From Streptomyces violascens (GTDB taxonomy: Bacteria > Actinomycetota > Actinomycetes > Streptomycetales > Streptomycetaceae), in NCBI RefSeq assembly GCF_014649955.1, contig NZ_BMUA01000008.1, positions 124,001-188,000 of the forward strand: a stretch of DNA of 64,000 bases, read 5' to 3'. The translations under genes and the position numbers were made by a program. Below the pieces are notes generated by a model, which was given only the letters and a program-made list of their open reading frames with translations, was not told the DNA's origin and searched no databases. Positions 50,722-57,497 of the stretch are shown here, one piece after another. Positions within the stretch are counted from its first letter, which is position 1. Each line of letters starts with the position of its first letter.

Positions 50722-51615
50722 GTGGCGGAGCAGTCGCTGTACGTCGACGGGCCTGCCGTTCCCGCGCTGCGGGTCGAGACCGCGTCCGGCCGGCGGCTGC
50801 TCCTGCGCCAGGGAGCGGACCCGGTCCTCTTCGCGGTCCAGCGGGCCACCCACCGCGGGCTGTACTACGCGAGGACCGGCCGCTACGTCTCGCCGCTGCC
50901 GCCGCTGCGGGCCACCCTCGCCCGCTCCTTCCGGGCATCGCCCGAGTGGCCGGCCCGCTGGGCGCACCACTTCACGGCCGAGCTCCGCACCAGCCCCAAC
51001 GGGCCCTTCCACCAAGGGAGTTGGCAGCTCCTTCGGTCGCTGCCCAACTGGTTCGCCGACGTGAACTGGCCCAAGCTGCTCTCCCACGATCCCGACCGGG
51101 GACACCTCACCTGGTTCGGCTACGGCGACCCGGTCGAGGACGCGCGCGACCTGCTCCCGCTGCGGAGGCTCTCCGCGCCGAACGCTTCCCGCGTGAAGGC
51201 CTACCGGCGCCAGTACCGCGAGGGCGTGCTGCCCCCGGTGCTCCTGTGGTGGGTCAGCGGGCTCAACTCCCCCGTCGTACTGGACGGTCACGACCGCCTC
51301 ACGGCCGCGCTCGCGGAAGGCGGCCGCCCCGAACTCCTCGTCCTGACCCGCGCGATGCTCGACGGCTGGGCCGGGCAGGCCGTGCGCCAACGCATCGAGG
51401 CGTACGAGCAGCACGTGCGGGCGGAGGAGGTGAGGGGCGGCCCGCTCGCCTCCACGCGGATCTCCCGTGCATCCCGCAGGCTCGCCGACGACCTCACCAC
51501 CCTGGACGACGCCGCCGGGCTCACCCGCGCCTGGCCCCTGCCGGGCGGCCCCGAGGCCTGGCAACGGGCGGTCTACGACTACGCGCCGGGCTGGGAGCCG
51601 GGCCCCAAGGACTGA
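50722..51615 (+). CDS. Hypothetical protein with ParB-like Asp-Gly-His-Asp-Arg motif
   Basis: 297 residues; not recognised. Near residue 185 it reads Pro-Val-Val-Leu-Asp-Gly-His-Asp-Arg-Leu-Thr-Ala-Ala, close to the Asp-Gly-His-His-Arg motif of ParB/Srx-like domains. The rest is rich in Trp, Arg and Pro with no signal peptide or membrane helix. GTG at 50722 is preceded by GGGAGCAGGAC. It follows lplA by 25 bp and may share its transcript. Its 3' end overlaps the convergent permease remnant by 37 bp. Confidence 0.7.
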   Translation: MAEQSLYVDGPAVPALRVETASGRRLLLRQGADPVLFAVQRATHRGLYYARTGRYVSPLPPLRATLARSFRASPEWPARWAHHFTAELRTSPNGPFHQGSWQLLRSLPNWFADVNWPKLLSHDPDRGHLTWFGYGDPVEDARDLLPLRRLSAPNASRVKAYRRQYREGVLPPVLLWWVSGLNSPVVLDGHDRLTAALAEGGRPELLVLTRAMLDGWAGQAVRQRIEAYEQHVRAEEVRGGPLASTRISRASRRLADDLTTLDDAAGLTRAWPLPGGPEAWQRAVYDYAPGWEPGPKD

Positions 51616-52313
51616 CGGCGCGTCCCCGCCGACAGCACGACGTACAACAGCAGCGCCGAGCCGAGACCCACCGCCCAGCCGTAGTCCGCGAGCGGCTTCA
51701 GGAACGGGATCAGGCCGTCCGTGGGGAACGGGCCCGCCTTGGCGCCCTTGTCGTCGAGCGTGGAGTACGAGCCGCCGATCGCGAGCAGCCCGCCGACCAG
51801 GAACGCGGCCACGGCCCGCCAGTTCCAGCCGCCCGTGTACCAGTAGCGGCCGCCCGGCCGGTACAGGTCGGCCACGTCCAGGACCGTGCGGCGCACCACC
51901 CAGTAGTCGGCGATGAGGATCCCGGCGACCGTGCCGAGCAGCCCGCCGACCACGCCGAGCCAGGTGAAGATGTACAGCTCGGGCGTGGAGGTCAGCTTCC
52001 AGGGGAAGATCAGCACCCCGACCACGCCCGTAATGAGCGCTCCCCGGCGGAAGTTGATGTGTTTGGGGGCCAGATTCGCCAGGTCGTAGGCCGGGGACAC
52101 GACGTTCGCCGCGATGTTCACCGAGATCGTCGCCACCAGGACCGTCAGCAGCGCGAACAGCAGGCCGAAGACGTTGTCCGTCTTGGCGACCAGGTCGACC
52201 GGGCTCCAGATCGGCACCCCGTACACCGCCTGCGAGCCGGAGGTGACCAGGACCGACAGGAGCACGAACGCGGTCATGGTTGTCGGCAATCCGAAGGTAT
52301 CCGAAAGCCCCAA
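51579..52313 (-). pseudogene. 3' part of an NCS1 nucleobase/hydantoin permease gene, 5' half missing
   Basis: About 240 codons remain, from Phe-Gly-Leu-Pro-Thr-Thr-Met-Thr-Ala-Phe through five to six helices of a nucleobase:cation symporter-1 (Val-Ser-Pro-Ala-Tyr-Asp-Leu-Ala-Asn-Leu, Leu-Gly-Thr-Val-Ala-Gly-Ile-Leu-Ile-Ala-Asp-Tyr-Trp, Gly-Gly-Trp-Asn-Trp-Arg-Ala). Whole proteins have about 480-510 residues with 12 helices; the first half is absent and the frame ends upstream in TAA at 52314-52316. Sequence beyond is lower in GC and phage-like, so an insertion split this gene. The other half should lie beyond the right end of the element. Confidence 0.88.
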
Positions 52314-52320
52314 TTAAAGC
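52280..52320. other. Probable host/element junction (attachment site)
   Basis: Permease-like coding sequence stops being recognisable between about 52285 and 52313, and the first element-type gene ends at 52314. The att core cannot be located without the other end. A large serine integrase is expected because of the gp3-like factor at 57.5 kb; such enzymes often use sites inside protein genes. Confidence 0.55.
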
Positions 52321-52577
52321 CCCTGGTCGGAGTGTTGGGGGCGTCCGCCGGGCCGTTCCGTCTCCTCTGTAATGCATGGAAGGGGCCAGCGGCCGGCATG
52401 GGCGGTTGCGTGCAGGTTCCACTCGCGGATCAACTGGGGGCTCATGTGTCCGGGTGCTATGGCGAGCACAGTCTCGTCGGCAAGTTCGACTGGGATCATG
52501 GCCATGCCGTCGGGGACGAGGCTGGTGATTACAATGCGTGCGCGTTCATTCGGTTCGGCTCCCTCGTTGTCAGCCAT
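52314..52577 (-). CDS. Small hypothetical protein at the left end of the element
   Basis: 87 residues, not recognised: Asn-Glu-Arg-Ala-Arg-Ile-Val-Ile-Thr-Ser-Leu-Val-Pro-Asp-Gly-Met-Ala-Met-Ile-Pro-like strands then a helical tail ending Asp-Gln-Gly-Leu. Codon use and GC are clearly lower than in the host genes to the left. GGGGG lies 4 nt before the ATG. Its TAA is in the same frame as the permease remnant that follows, so the last codons could derive from the att site. Confidence 0.6.
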   Translation of the reverse strand: MADNEGAEPNERARIVITSLVPDGMAMIPVELADETVLAIAPGHMSPQLIREWNLHATAHAGRWPLPCITEETERPGGRPQHSDQGL

Positions 52578-52609
52578 GTGACCCCCATTGGCGTGGCCTG
52601 CGACACAAA

Positions 52610-52738
52610 CGAATCAGGTGTTCGATTCGCACGGCGTACGCAGACTACTGGACTCTCACGCCCCCCAGGCGGAGCAGTAATGGTGCCGGATTGGACAACT
52701 TTTGACTACCCGGCGCACGCAAGAACTACCGTGCGTGC
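52610..52738. promoter_or_regulatory. Intergenic region with two inverted repeats
   Basis: Inverted repeat CGAATC-N8-GATTCG at 52610-52629, 33 bp upstream of the 87-residue gene, and GCACGCA-N10-TGCGTGC at 52715-52738, 32 bp beyond the XRE gene stop. The first could be an operator, the second a weak terminator. A TGGACA half-site like the element's operators lies at 52692. No gene is visible between 52578 and 52769. Confidence 0.4.
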
Positions 52739-52769
52739 CAGCATTGGCCAAAGGAATATGCCCGCGGCG

Positions 52770-53186
52770 CTACTGAGGGTCCGTGAACGCGTCCAACAGG
52801 CGCATCACTTGCTCACGTTGAGTAGGCGTCAGCTTGTCCGCCCGCTCCACCAGCGCACGCGCCTCCCCGCTCGCAGACCACACCACGTCGATCCCCAGGA
52901 ACTCGGCCGCAGCCGCATCCTGAACGCGCCTCAGCGGGACATCGACACCCACCGCCAGCCCGCGCAGCATCACCAAGTCGGGCGGCTGGACAGGTAGGCC
53001 AGTCAACAACCGGTGCAGCCAGCTCGACTTGATCACCTGCTGACCGGACTCAGGGTCGACGCAGCGCGCGGCCAGCCGTTCGTAGCTCAGGCCGGCCGCG
53101 TCCTTGCGTTCTCTTACCAAGTCCCGTAGCTGGGTGCGCGGCGACGAGGTCAGCGCGCCGCGATCTTGTTCAGCCATGAGGTTCAT
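52770..53186 (-). CDS. XRE-type regulator, probable element repressor
   Basis: 138 residues. An HTH-like region at about 20-75 reads Leu-Arg-Asp-Leu-Val-Arg-Glu-Arg-Lys-Asp-Ala-Ala-Gly-Leu-Ser-Tyr-Glu-Arg-Leu-Ala-... with Ser-Trp-Leu-His-Arg-Leu as recognition helix, and the tail Leu-Thr-Pro-Thr-Gln-Arg-Glu-Gln-Val-Met-Arg-Leu-Leu is common in actinophage and plasmid regulators. It diverges from a second small HTH gene, and operator-like palindromes lie between them, the arrangement of a lysogeny switch. ATG at 53186 is 7 nt after GGAG. Confidence 0.75.
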   Translation of the reverse strand: MNLMAEQDRGALTSSPRTQLRDLVRERKDAAGLSYERLAARCVDPESGQQVIKSSWLHRLLTGLPVQPPDLVMLRGLAVGVDVPLRRVQDAAAAEFLGIDVVWSASGEARALVERADKLTPTQREQVMRLLDAFTDPQ

Positions 53187-53287
53187 ACTGCCACTCCGTG
53201 TCTACGCATGGGCCGTGGGGTGTCCATGTGACCAGCGATTCGCGGAGGTGATTTTCGCTGGTGACGCGGGGCTCCCATCCCGCGCGC

Positions 53288-53302
53288 TGGACAGAGTGTC
53301 CA
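53288..53302. promoter_or_regulatory. Operator O1, palindrome TGGACA-GAG-TGTCCA
   Basis: A perfect 6-3-6 palindrome between the divergent regulator genes. A half-site TGTCCA lies at 53221-53226 nearer the repressor gene. Likely bound by one or both regulators. Confidence 0.7.
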
Positions 53303-53372
53303 TGCAAAACGACGGCGCACGCTAGAGCGCACTTGCAGATAGGCGCAATTCCAGCCCTCGCATCCAAGGAGC

Positions 53373-53387
53373 TGGACAGACCGTCCA
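53373..53387. promoter_or_regulatory. Operator O2, palindrome TGGAC-AGACC-GTCCA
   Basis: Same arms as O1 (TGGAC/GTCCA), centre-to-centre distance 85 bp, close to eight helical turns. It lies about 58 bp upstream of the rightward regulator's start. Confidence 0.7.
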
Positions 53388-53422
53388 AGCAGTGCAATGC
53401 TCTTCTCATCCAAGCAGTGCAA
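53384..53422 (+). repeat. Direct repeat of TCCAAGCAGTGCAA
   Basis: Two identical 14-bp copies at 53384-53397 and 53409-53422, 25 bp apart, in the leader of the rightward operon and partly overlapping O2. A third partial copy ATCCAAG lies at 53362. They may be binding sites for a second regulator. Confidence 0.65.
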
Positions 53423-53444
53423 CGAATCAATGCACGGGGTGGAC

Positions 53445-53750
53445 GTGACTACACCTGACCCGGATCAGAACCTGATCCCGCTCTTCAAGCTCCTGGACCG
53501 CGAACTCATGGCGCGGCTCATGCAGCGCACCGGTACCGGTGCCGCCGTGACCGTGCGTGAACTGGCCTCCAAGGCATCCGTCCCACACGGGACGATCGGC
53601 AACCTCCTCACCGGCGAACAGGAATCTGTCTTCCTGCCCTCGGCCTGCGCGATCTGCGCAGTCCTCGGTGTGGATCTGCTGATCCTGTTCGCCCCCATGG
53701 GCCGGTCCAGCCGACACACCGGCGGCCGCCGCCTCGAAATGTCGGCGTGA
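53445..53750 (+). CDS. Small HTH (Cro-like) regulator, first rightward gene
   Basis: 101 residues from GTG 53445. The centre holds an HTH: Val-Arg-Glu-Leu-Ala-Ser-Lys-Ala-Ser-Val-Pro-His-Gly-Thr-Ile-Gly-Asn-Leu-Leu-Thr-Gly, typical of XRE-type proteins, followed by Ile-Cys-Ala-Val-Leu-Gly-Val-Asp-Leu-Leu. GGGG sits 5 nt before this GTG; GTG 53439 and ATG 53430 are in-frame alternatives. Divergent from the putative repressor across O1 and O2. Confidence 0.7.
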   Translation: MTTPDPDQNLIPLFKLLDRELMARLMQRTGTGAAVTVRELASKASVPHGTIGNLLTGEQESVFLPSACAICAVLGVDLLILFAPMGRSSRHTGGRRLEMSA

Positions 53751-53932
53751 TGAACGGCCAGCCCTTCAGCCGCGCAGCCGCCGAGCGGCGTCTCGGCCCG
53801 GCTGCGGTCGCCGCGATCGCCCGGCTCGTCGAAGCGGCTCCCCCGCTTCGCGCCGAGCAGCGCATGCAGTTGCAGGCGGTCTTCAACTCGGCCCGCCCCG
53901 CACTGCCCCAGGCCCCGCCTCGCGCCGCCTGA
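53750..53932 (+). CDS. Small hypothetical helical protein
   Basis: 60 residues; ATG overlaps the previous stop (TGATG). It is Ala/Arg-rich with a possible HTH-like start (Phe-Ser-Arg-Ala-Ala-Ala-Glu-Arg-Arg-Leu-Gly). Function unknown; translation is probably coupled to the regulator. Confidence 0.5.
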   Translation: MNGQPFSRAAAERRLGPAAVAAIARLVEAAPPLRAEQRMQLQAVFNSARPALPQAPPRAA

Positions 53933-54012
53933 TCAACGAAGTACGGGGCCGCTCGGACGGCTATCCGAAACGACCCCTCGGCACCTCAACCACTCGAAGA
54001 AATCGAGGAACC

Positions 54013-54366
54013 GTGAGCACCAAGACTACCCACCGACCGCCCGCCACCAGGTGGGGCGCGATCAGTGACAACCGTCTCGCTGTCGAGGCGATGCTCGACT
54101 CCCTGCCCCTGCCCTGCCCGACGCTCATCTCCCGGCCGGACGCCGTGTACGTGACGGTCGCCGACGTGGACGACCTCGGTGTCTGGCTCCGTGCGTGTGG
54201 CGGCACCATCCGCGTCAGCCCGGAGTTCGGGGGCGTCGAGCTCTGGATGCTGCACACGGAGACGCCGGAGCGGACCGACGGCTCGACGGTGGCGGTGCGG
54301 GTGTGCGTGCCGGTGCTGGCGGACGAGTCGGTCATGCACGACATTCGCGCGGCGGTGAAGGCATGA
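54013..54366 (+). CDS. Hypothetical phage-type protein
   Basis: 117 residues, GTG start after GAGGAACC. It has strands around Val-Tyr-Val-Thr-Val-Ala-Asp-Val-Asp-Asp-Leu-Gly-Val-Trp-Leu and a C-terminal Val-Arg-Val-Cys-Val-Pro-Val. Similar BLDC-like or DUF-type small proteins occur in Streptomyces elements; none is named here. First of the long overlapping gene run. Confidence 0.55.
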   Translation: MSTKTTHRPPATRWGAISDNRLAVEAMLDSLPLPCPTLISRPDAVYVTVADVDDLGVWLRACGGTIRVSPEFGGVELWMLHTETPERTDGSTVAVRVCVPVLADESVMHDIRAAVKA

Positions 54367-54584
54367 ACGACATCGTCCGGGTCACGTTCGACCCGTCCAC
54401 GGAGATCGAACCGCTGACCGCGAAGAGCGACGACCTCGCCCTGACCGTGGCCCGCTACCTGGTTCGCCTGTCCGGCGAGCAGATGCGGGTGGACTACGCG
54501 GAGACGTTCGGGGTCGGCGCCGCGTACACGTCGGTGCGGCTGTTCGCGACGTTCGAGGTCGCGTCGATCGGCGATGCGAAGTGA
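54363..54584 (+). CDS. Small hypothetical phage-type protein
   Basis: 73 residues, ATGA overlap with the gene before and GTGA overlap with the gene after. Acidic, beta-rich. No motif recognised. Confidence 0.5.
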   Translation: MNDIVRVTFDPSTEIEPLTAKSDDLALTVARYLVRLSGEQMRVDYAETFGVGAAYTSVRLFATFEVASIGDAK

Positions 54585-55180
54585 GCGCCTCGGTGCGGCG
54601 GGTGGCCGCTGCCGAGGGTGTGATCCGCGCGGCGTGGAAGCGCTCGAACGCCGAGCCGTGGCACTTCATCGGGGTGGCTGCTCAGGCCCTGGAGGACGCG
54701 GGCCGGTTGACGTCGCCGGAGACGGCCGCAGATCTGGAGCGGCTGCGGCTGCTCCAGAACGCGCAGCCTGCCGCCCTGTCCCAGGAGCAGATCGACGCGC
54801 TCGCGGACGCCGGTAACGAGGCGCTCAACGACCACTACCACGAAGACCTCTGTTTCTGCTTGGCATGGCCGGAGAGCTGCTTGAGCAGCGGGAACTACTT
54901 CGCCGGGTACTGGGACACGGCCGCGTTCAGCATCGGCATGCCTGCCGTGATCGGCGCGTGGGAGGCGATGCGTGCTCGGGACGAGGCTGACGAACTGGCC
55001 CGGCTGCGGACGCGGGTCGGTGAGCTGGAGGCCGCGCTCGCGGACTTGACGGAGCCGGACGTCGACGGGGCGGGCCGGACGTACTCCGAGTACCAGCCCT
55101 CTGCTGCGTCCAGTCGACGTGACGGGTCCGTGGCCAAGCTCAAGGCCCTGCTCGCCGTGCAGCGGGGTGAGCGCCCGTGA
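54581..55180 (+). CDS. Hypothetical phage-type protein with C-terminal coiled coil
   Basis: 199 residues. The N-terminus is helical (Arg-Arg-Val-Ala-Ala-Ala-Glu-Gly-Val-Ile). The middle has a Cys-containing stretch Asp-Leu-Cys-Phe-Cys-Leu-Ala-Trp-Pro-Glu-Ser-Cys. The end has heptad-like Glu-Leu-Ala-Arg-Leu-Arg-Thr-Arg-Val-Gly-Glu-Leu-Glu. Overlaps both neighbours by 1-4 nt. Function unknown. Confidence 0.55.
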   Translation: MSASVRRVAAAEGVIRAAWKRSNAEPWHFIGVAAQALEDAGRLTSPETAADLERLRLLQNAQPAALSQEQIDALADAGNEALNDHYHEDLCFCLAWPESCLSSGNYFAGYWDTAAFSIGMPAVIGAWEAMRARDEADELARLRTRVGELEAALADLTEPDVDGAGRTYSEYQPSAASSRRDGSVAKLKALLAVQRGERP

Positions 55181-55278
55181 TGCCGCTCGTAATCCTCACG
55201 ATCCTCGCGCTCGGCCTGGTCTGTGTGACCGCCGCGCTCGTACTCGACTCCACTTCCGGGGGCTCCGATGAGCACTGA
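55180..55278 (+). CDS. 32-residue single-span membrane peptide
   Basis: ATG at 55180 overlaps the previous stop (TGATG). Residues 2-22 (Pro-Leu-Val-Ile-Leu-Thr-Ile-Leu-Ala-Leu-Gly-Leu-Val-Cys-Val ...) form one hydrophobic helix, followed by Asp-Ser-Thr-Ser-Gly-Gly-Ser-Asp-Glu-His. The stop overlaps the next ATG by 11 nt. The compact overlaps argue that it is translated. Small phage membrane peptides often modulate host envelope functions, but nothing specific is shown. Confidence 0.55.
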   Translation: MPLVILTILALGLVCVTAALVLDSTSGGSDEH

Positions 55279-55645
55279 CCGTACGCCCGTTGACGGGCCG
55301 TTCCGTATCCACGTCGATGCCACGCCGACCGGTGCGACCCTCGACGTGACGCACTACCTCACGACCGTGCTGCTCTCTCTTGCGGCCGCCGCCGAGGAGG
55401 ACGGGGAGGGGCTGCTCGCCGAGCTGGTCGAGGTGGCTGGGCTGGCTCGGTCGGCTCAGGCGCAGGGCCGTGACTCGCATGCGGCGCATGAGCGTGATGA
55501 GCGGGTGGCCGCGCTGTTGGCCGAGGTGGCTGATGAGGGGCTGATCCCGGTGTACGGCCCGGCGGTTGGCCGGTTGGCTGATCGGCTGCGGGAGATCGCT
55601 GCTCCTCGTCCGGTGCCGTCGCAGCGTGAGGCAGGTGCCGCGTGA
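55268..55645 (+). CDS. Hypothetical helical phage-type protein
   Basis: 125 residues, mostly Ala/Glu/Arg helices (Thr-Val-Leu-Leu-Ser-Leu-Ala-Ala-Ala-Ala-Glu-Glu). No motif recognised. Overlaps the genes on both sides. Confidence 0.5.
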   Translation: MSTDRTPVDGPFRIHVDATPTGATLDVTHYLTTVLLSLAAAAEEDGEGLLAELVEVAGLARSAQAQGRDSHAAHERDERVAALLAEVADEGLIPVYGPAVGRLADRLREIAAPRPVPSQREAGAA

Positions 55646-55905
55646 CCGCCCGCCGTCAGTACCGACTGCTCGCGAACGTCGACCACGGCAAGGTCCGCAC
55701 CTACCGCAAGGGCTGCTGTTGCGCGTCATGCACGGCTGCGGCCGTCGACGCGGCACGCCGTTGGCAGGCGAAGGCGAGGCAGAAGCCCTTCGCCGAGATC
55801 CCGCACGGCACCGCAGGCGGCTACACGAACTATGCGTGCCGCTGCCCAGAGTGCACCGCCGCGATGACTGCGGCCAAGCGGCCGCACGGCAGGGGGCAGG
55901 TGTGA
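55642..55905 (+). CDS. Cys-rich, probably zinc-binding phage protein
   Basis: 87 residues with two Cys clusters: Gly-Cys-Cys-Cys-Ala-Ser-Cys-Thr at about 25-32 and Tyr-Ala-Cys-Arg-Cys-Pro-Glu-Cys at about 64-71, each preceded by aromatic and basic residues. The second is introduced by His-Gly-Thr-Ala-Gly-Gly-Tyr-Thr-Asn-Tyr, a pattern I associate with Streptomyces phage proteins. Likely a small zinc-finger DNA- or protein-binding factor. Confidence 0.55.
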   Translation: MTARRQYRLLANVDHGKVRTYRKGCCCASCTAAAVDAARRWQAKARQKPFAEIPHGTAGGYTNYACRCPECTAAMTAAKRPHGRGQV

Positions 55906-56084
55906 CCCACATGACCGACGCCGAGCGTGTCCTCGGCCAGATCGAGCGCGGCGAGTGCCGCGTCGGCCCCGACGCCGCGCGGGAGATCGCCGCCCGGCAT
56001 GAGGCCGCGTACGGCGCGGCCTGGCCCGCCGACCACGCATGGGCCGAAGCCCTCACCGCACTCCCCCAGGACGGAACCTCATGA
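55902..56084 (+). CDS. Small hypothetical phage-type protein
   Basis: 60 residues from GTG 55902 (GTGA overlap); an ATG three codons later is possible. Helical with Cys-Arg-Val-Gly-Pro-Asp-Ala-Ala. No motif recognised. Confidence 0.45.
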   Translation: MTHMTDAERVLGQIERGECRVGPDAAREIAARHEAAYGAAWPADHAWAEALTALPQDGTS

Positions 56085-56326
56085 GCCTGCGCCTCTCCTG
56101 GCCCACCCTCACGTGGCGCCCCGCCCCGCGGCTGGACCAGACGTACCACGCCGACACGGACTCCCACACCTACGTGGTCGACCACGACGGCACCTCCTGG
56201 TGCCTCCGTGCCTGGCACCACGGCAAGCCCATCTCGATCGACCTCAACTACTCGGACAACCCCGACGTGCTCATGCAGTTCGCGGACCAGCACGCCGCAC
56301 AGCAGAAGGCCGGAGGCGTCCGATGA
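56081..56326 (+). CDS. Small hypothetical phage-type protein
   Basis: 81 residues, beta-rich with many His and Trp (Tyr-Val-Val-Asp-His-Asp-Gly-Thr-Ser-Trp-Cys-Leu-Arg-Ala-Trp-His-His-Gly). ATGA overlaps on both sides. No motif recognised. Confidence 0.5.
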   Translation: MSLRLSWPTLTWRPAPRLDQTYHADTDSHTYVVDHDGTSWCLRAWHHGKPISIDLNYSDNPDVLMQFADQHAAQQKAGGVR

Positions 56327-56577
56327 CCGGACCCGAGCACTACCGCGAGGCCGAGCGGCTCATCGCCGTCGCCGTGCGCAGCGATCAGACGACGTACGAG
56401 GGCGAGAACCCCGAGGCCGACCGGACGCTCGCCGAGGCGCAGGTGCACGCGACGCTCGCGCTCGCCGCGGCCACCGCGCTCGTGGACGAGACGCCTCGCA
56501 GCGACTCGCACAGCGAGTACCGCGCATGGCAGTCCGTCGCAGGCAGCCCGTACCAGGGGCCCGGTGAGGCCCGATGA
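56323..56577 (+). CDS. Small hypothetical helical phage-type protein
   Basis: 84 residues. The start Glu-His-Tyr-Arg-Glu-Ala-Glu-Arg-Leu-Ile and centre Ala-Glu-Ala-Gln-Val-His-Ala-Thr-Leu-Ala-Leu-Ala-Ala-Ala-Thr-Ala-Leu form two helices, a common layout for small actinophage proteins of unknown role. ATGA overlaps on both sides. Confidence 0.5.
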   Translation: MTGPEHYREAERLIAVAVRSDQTTYEGENPEADRTLAEAQVHATLALAAATALVDETPRSDSHSEYRAWQSVAGSPYQGPGEAR

Positions 56578-57497
56578 CCAACACGACTGTGCGTGCCGGG
56601 GCTTCGGCCCCGGCCGCCGGCCGCCGCTCCCGCACCAAGCAGGAGCAGCCGACCGGCACCGACCGCATCCCCCGCCCGTCGCAGGGCTGGTACCGCGTGC
56701 CCGGCACCGACACCAAGTTGCGCCGCGTCACCACGATCTTGAGCCAGGGCTCCACCAAGGGCGACGTCCTTTCCAAGTGGGCCGCCAACCTGGTGGCCGA
56801 GGTGGCGATGGCGAATCTGCCGCGCCTCGTCTCGTCCTCCCTGTACACCGAGCAGCGCGCCGAGACGTACGACTGGCTGCGCCGGGCGCCGCTCCGCAAG
56901 CGCGACGAGCGGGCCGACATCGGCTCGGCAGTTCACTCCATCATCGAGGCCCACGTGCTGGGCATGCCGGTCCCCGAGGATCTCCTCAACGACCTGGAGA
57001 TGGCGCCGTACCTGGCCCACTTCCTTCGGTTCGTGGACGAGTGGCAGGTCACCTTCGAGGCGTCGGAGATGGTCGTCGGGAGCTACGAGCACGGCTATGC
57101 CGGGACCCTCGACTACCTCCTTAAGTCCCCGTTGATCGCCGGAGAGTTCGGCATCCCGGCGAGCACGGTCCTGCTCGGCGACACGAAGACCGGCGGCGAG
57201 CTCGACGTCAAGGGCGTCTATCCCGAGGCCGCCTTGCAGATGGCCGCCTACCGCAAAGCCGATGTGGCGTGGCTGCGGGACGGCACGAACGTGCCGATGC
57301 CCGCGACCCATGACCGCGGAGTCGTATTGCACCTGCGCCCCGAGGGATACCGGCTCATCCCGATCGCGTGCGGCGACGACGTGTTCGCCCAGTTCCGCAT
57401 CACCCAACAGGCCGCCGAGTGGATCTCCGGCCTGTCCAAGACCGTCGTCGGCGAGGCCCTCGCCCTGCCCACCGCTCCAGAAGAGAGGGCCGCCTGA
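56574..57497 (+). CDS. PD-(D/E)XK nuclease (RecB/Cas4-like exonuclease)
   Basis: 307 residues. The nuclease core is visible at about 115-230: Gly-Ser-Ala-Val-His-Ser-Ile-Ile-Glu (motif with His), Gly-Tyr-Ala-Gly-Thr-Leu-Asp (Asp), Leu-Leu-Gly-Asp-Thr-Lys-Thr-Gly (Asp-x-Lys) and Gln-Met-Ala-Ala-Tyr-Arg (Gln-x3-Tyr). Such phage enzymes resect DNA ends for recombination-dependent replication. It precedes the directionality factor with a TGATG overlap. No obvious SSAP annealing protein is adjacent. Confidence 0.85.
   Translation: MTNTTVRAGASAPAAGRRSRTKQEQPTGTDRIPRPSQGWYRVPGTDTKLRRVTTILSQGSTKGDVLSKWAANLVAEVAMANLPRLVSSSLYTEQRAETYDWLRRAPLRKRDERADIGSAVHSIIEAHVLGMPVPEDLLNDLEMAPYLAHFLRFVDEWQVTFEASEMVVGSYEHGYAGTLDYLLKSPLIAGEFGIPASTVLLGDTKTGGELDVKGVYPEAALQMAAYRKADVAWLRDGTNVPMPATHDRGVVLHLRPEGYRLIPIACGDDVFAQFRITQQAAEWISGLSKTVVGEALALPTAPEERAA

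Noticed and set aside
52605..52635. T-arm-like GTTCGATTC near the element's left end, possible tRNA remnant
   Set aside because: No acceptor stem, D-arm or anticodon arm can be built around it; it is explained by an inverted repeat CGAATC/GATTCG.
53288..53422. CRISPR-like reading of the spaced repeats
   Set aside because: Only two copies of a 14-bp unit and two short palindromes; no regular spacers or cas genes.
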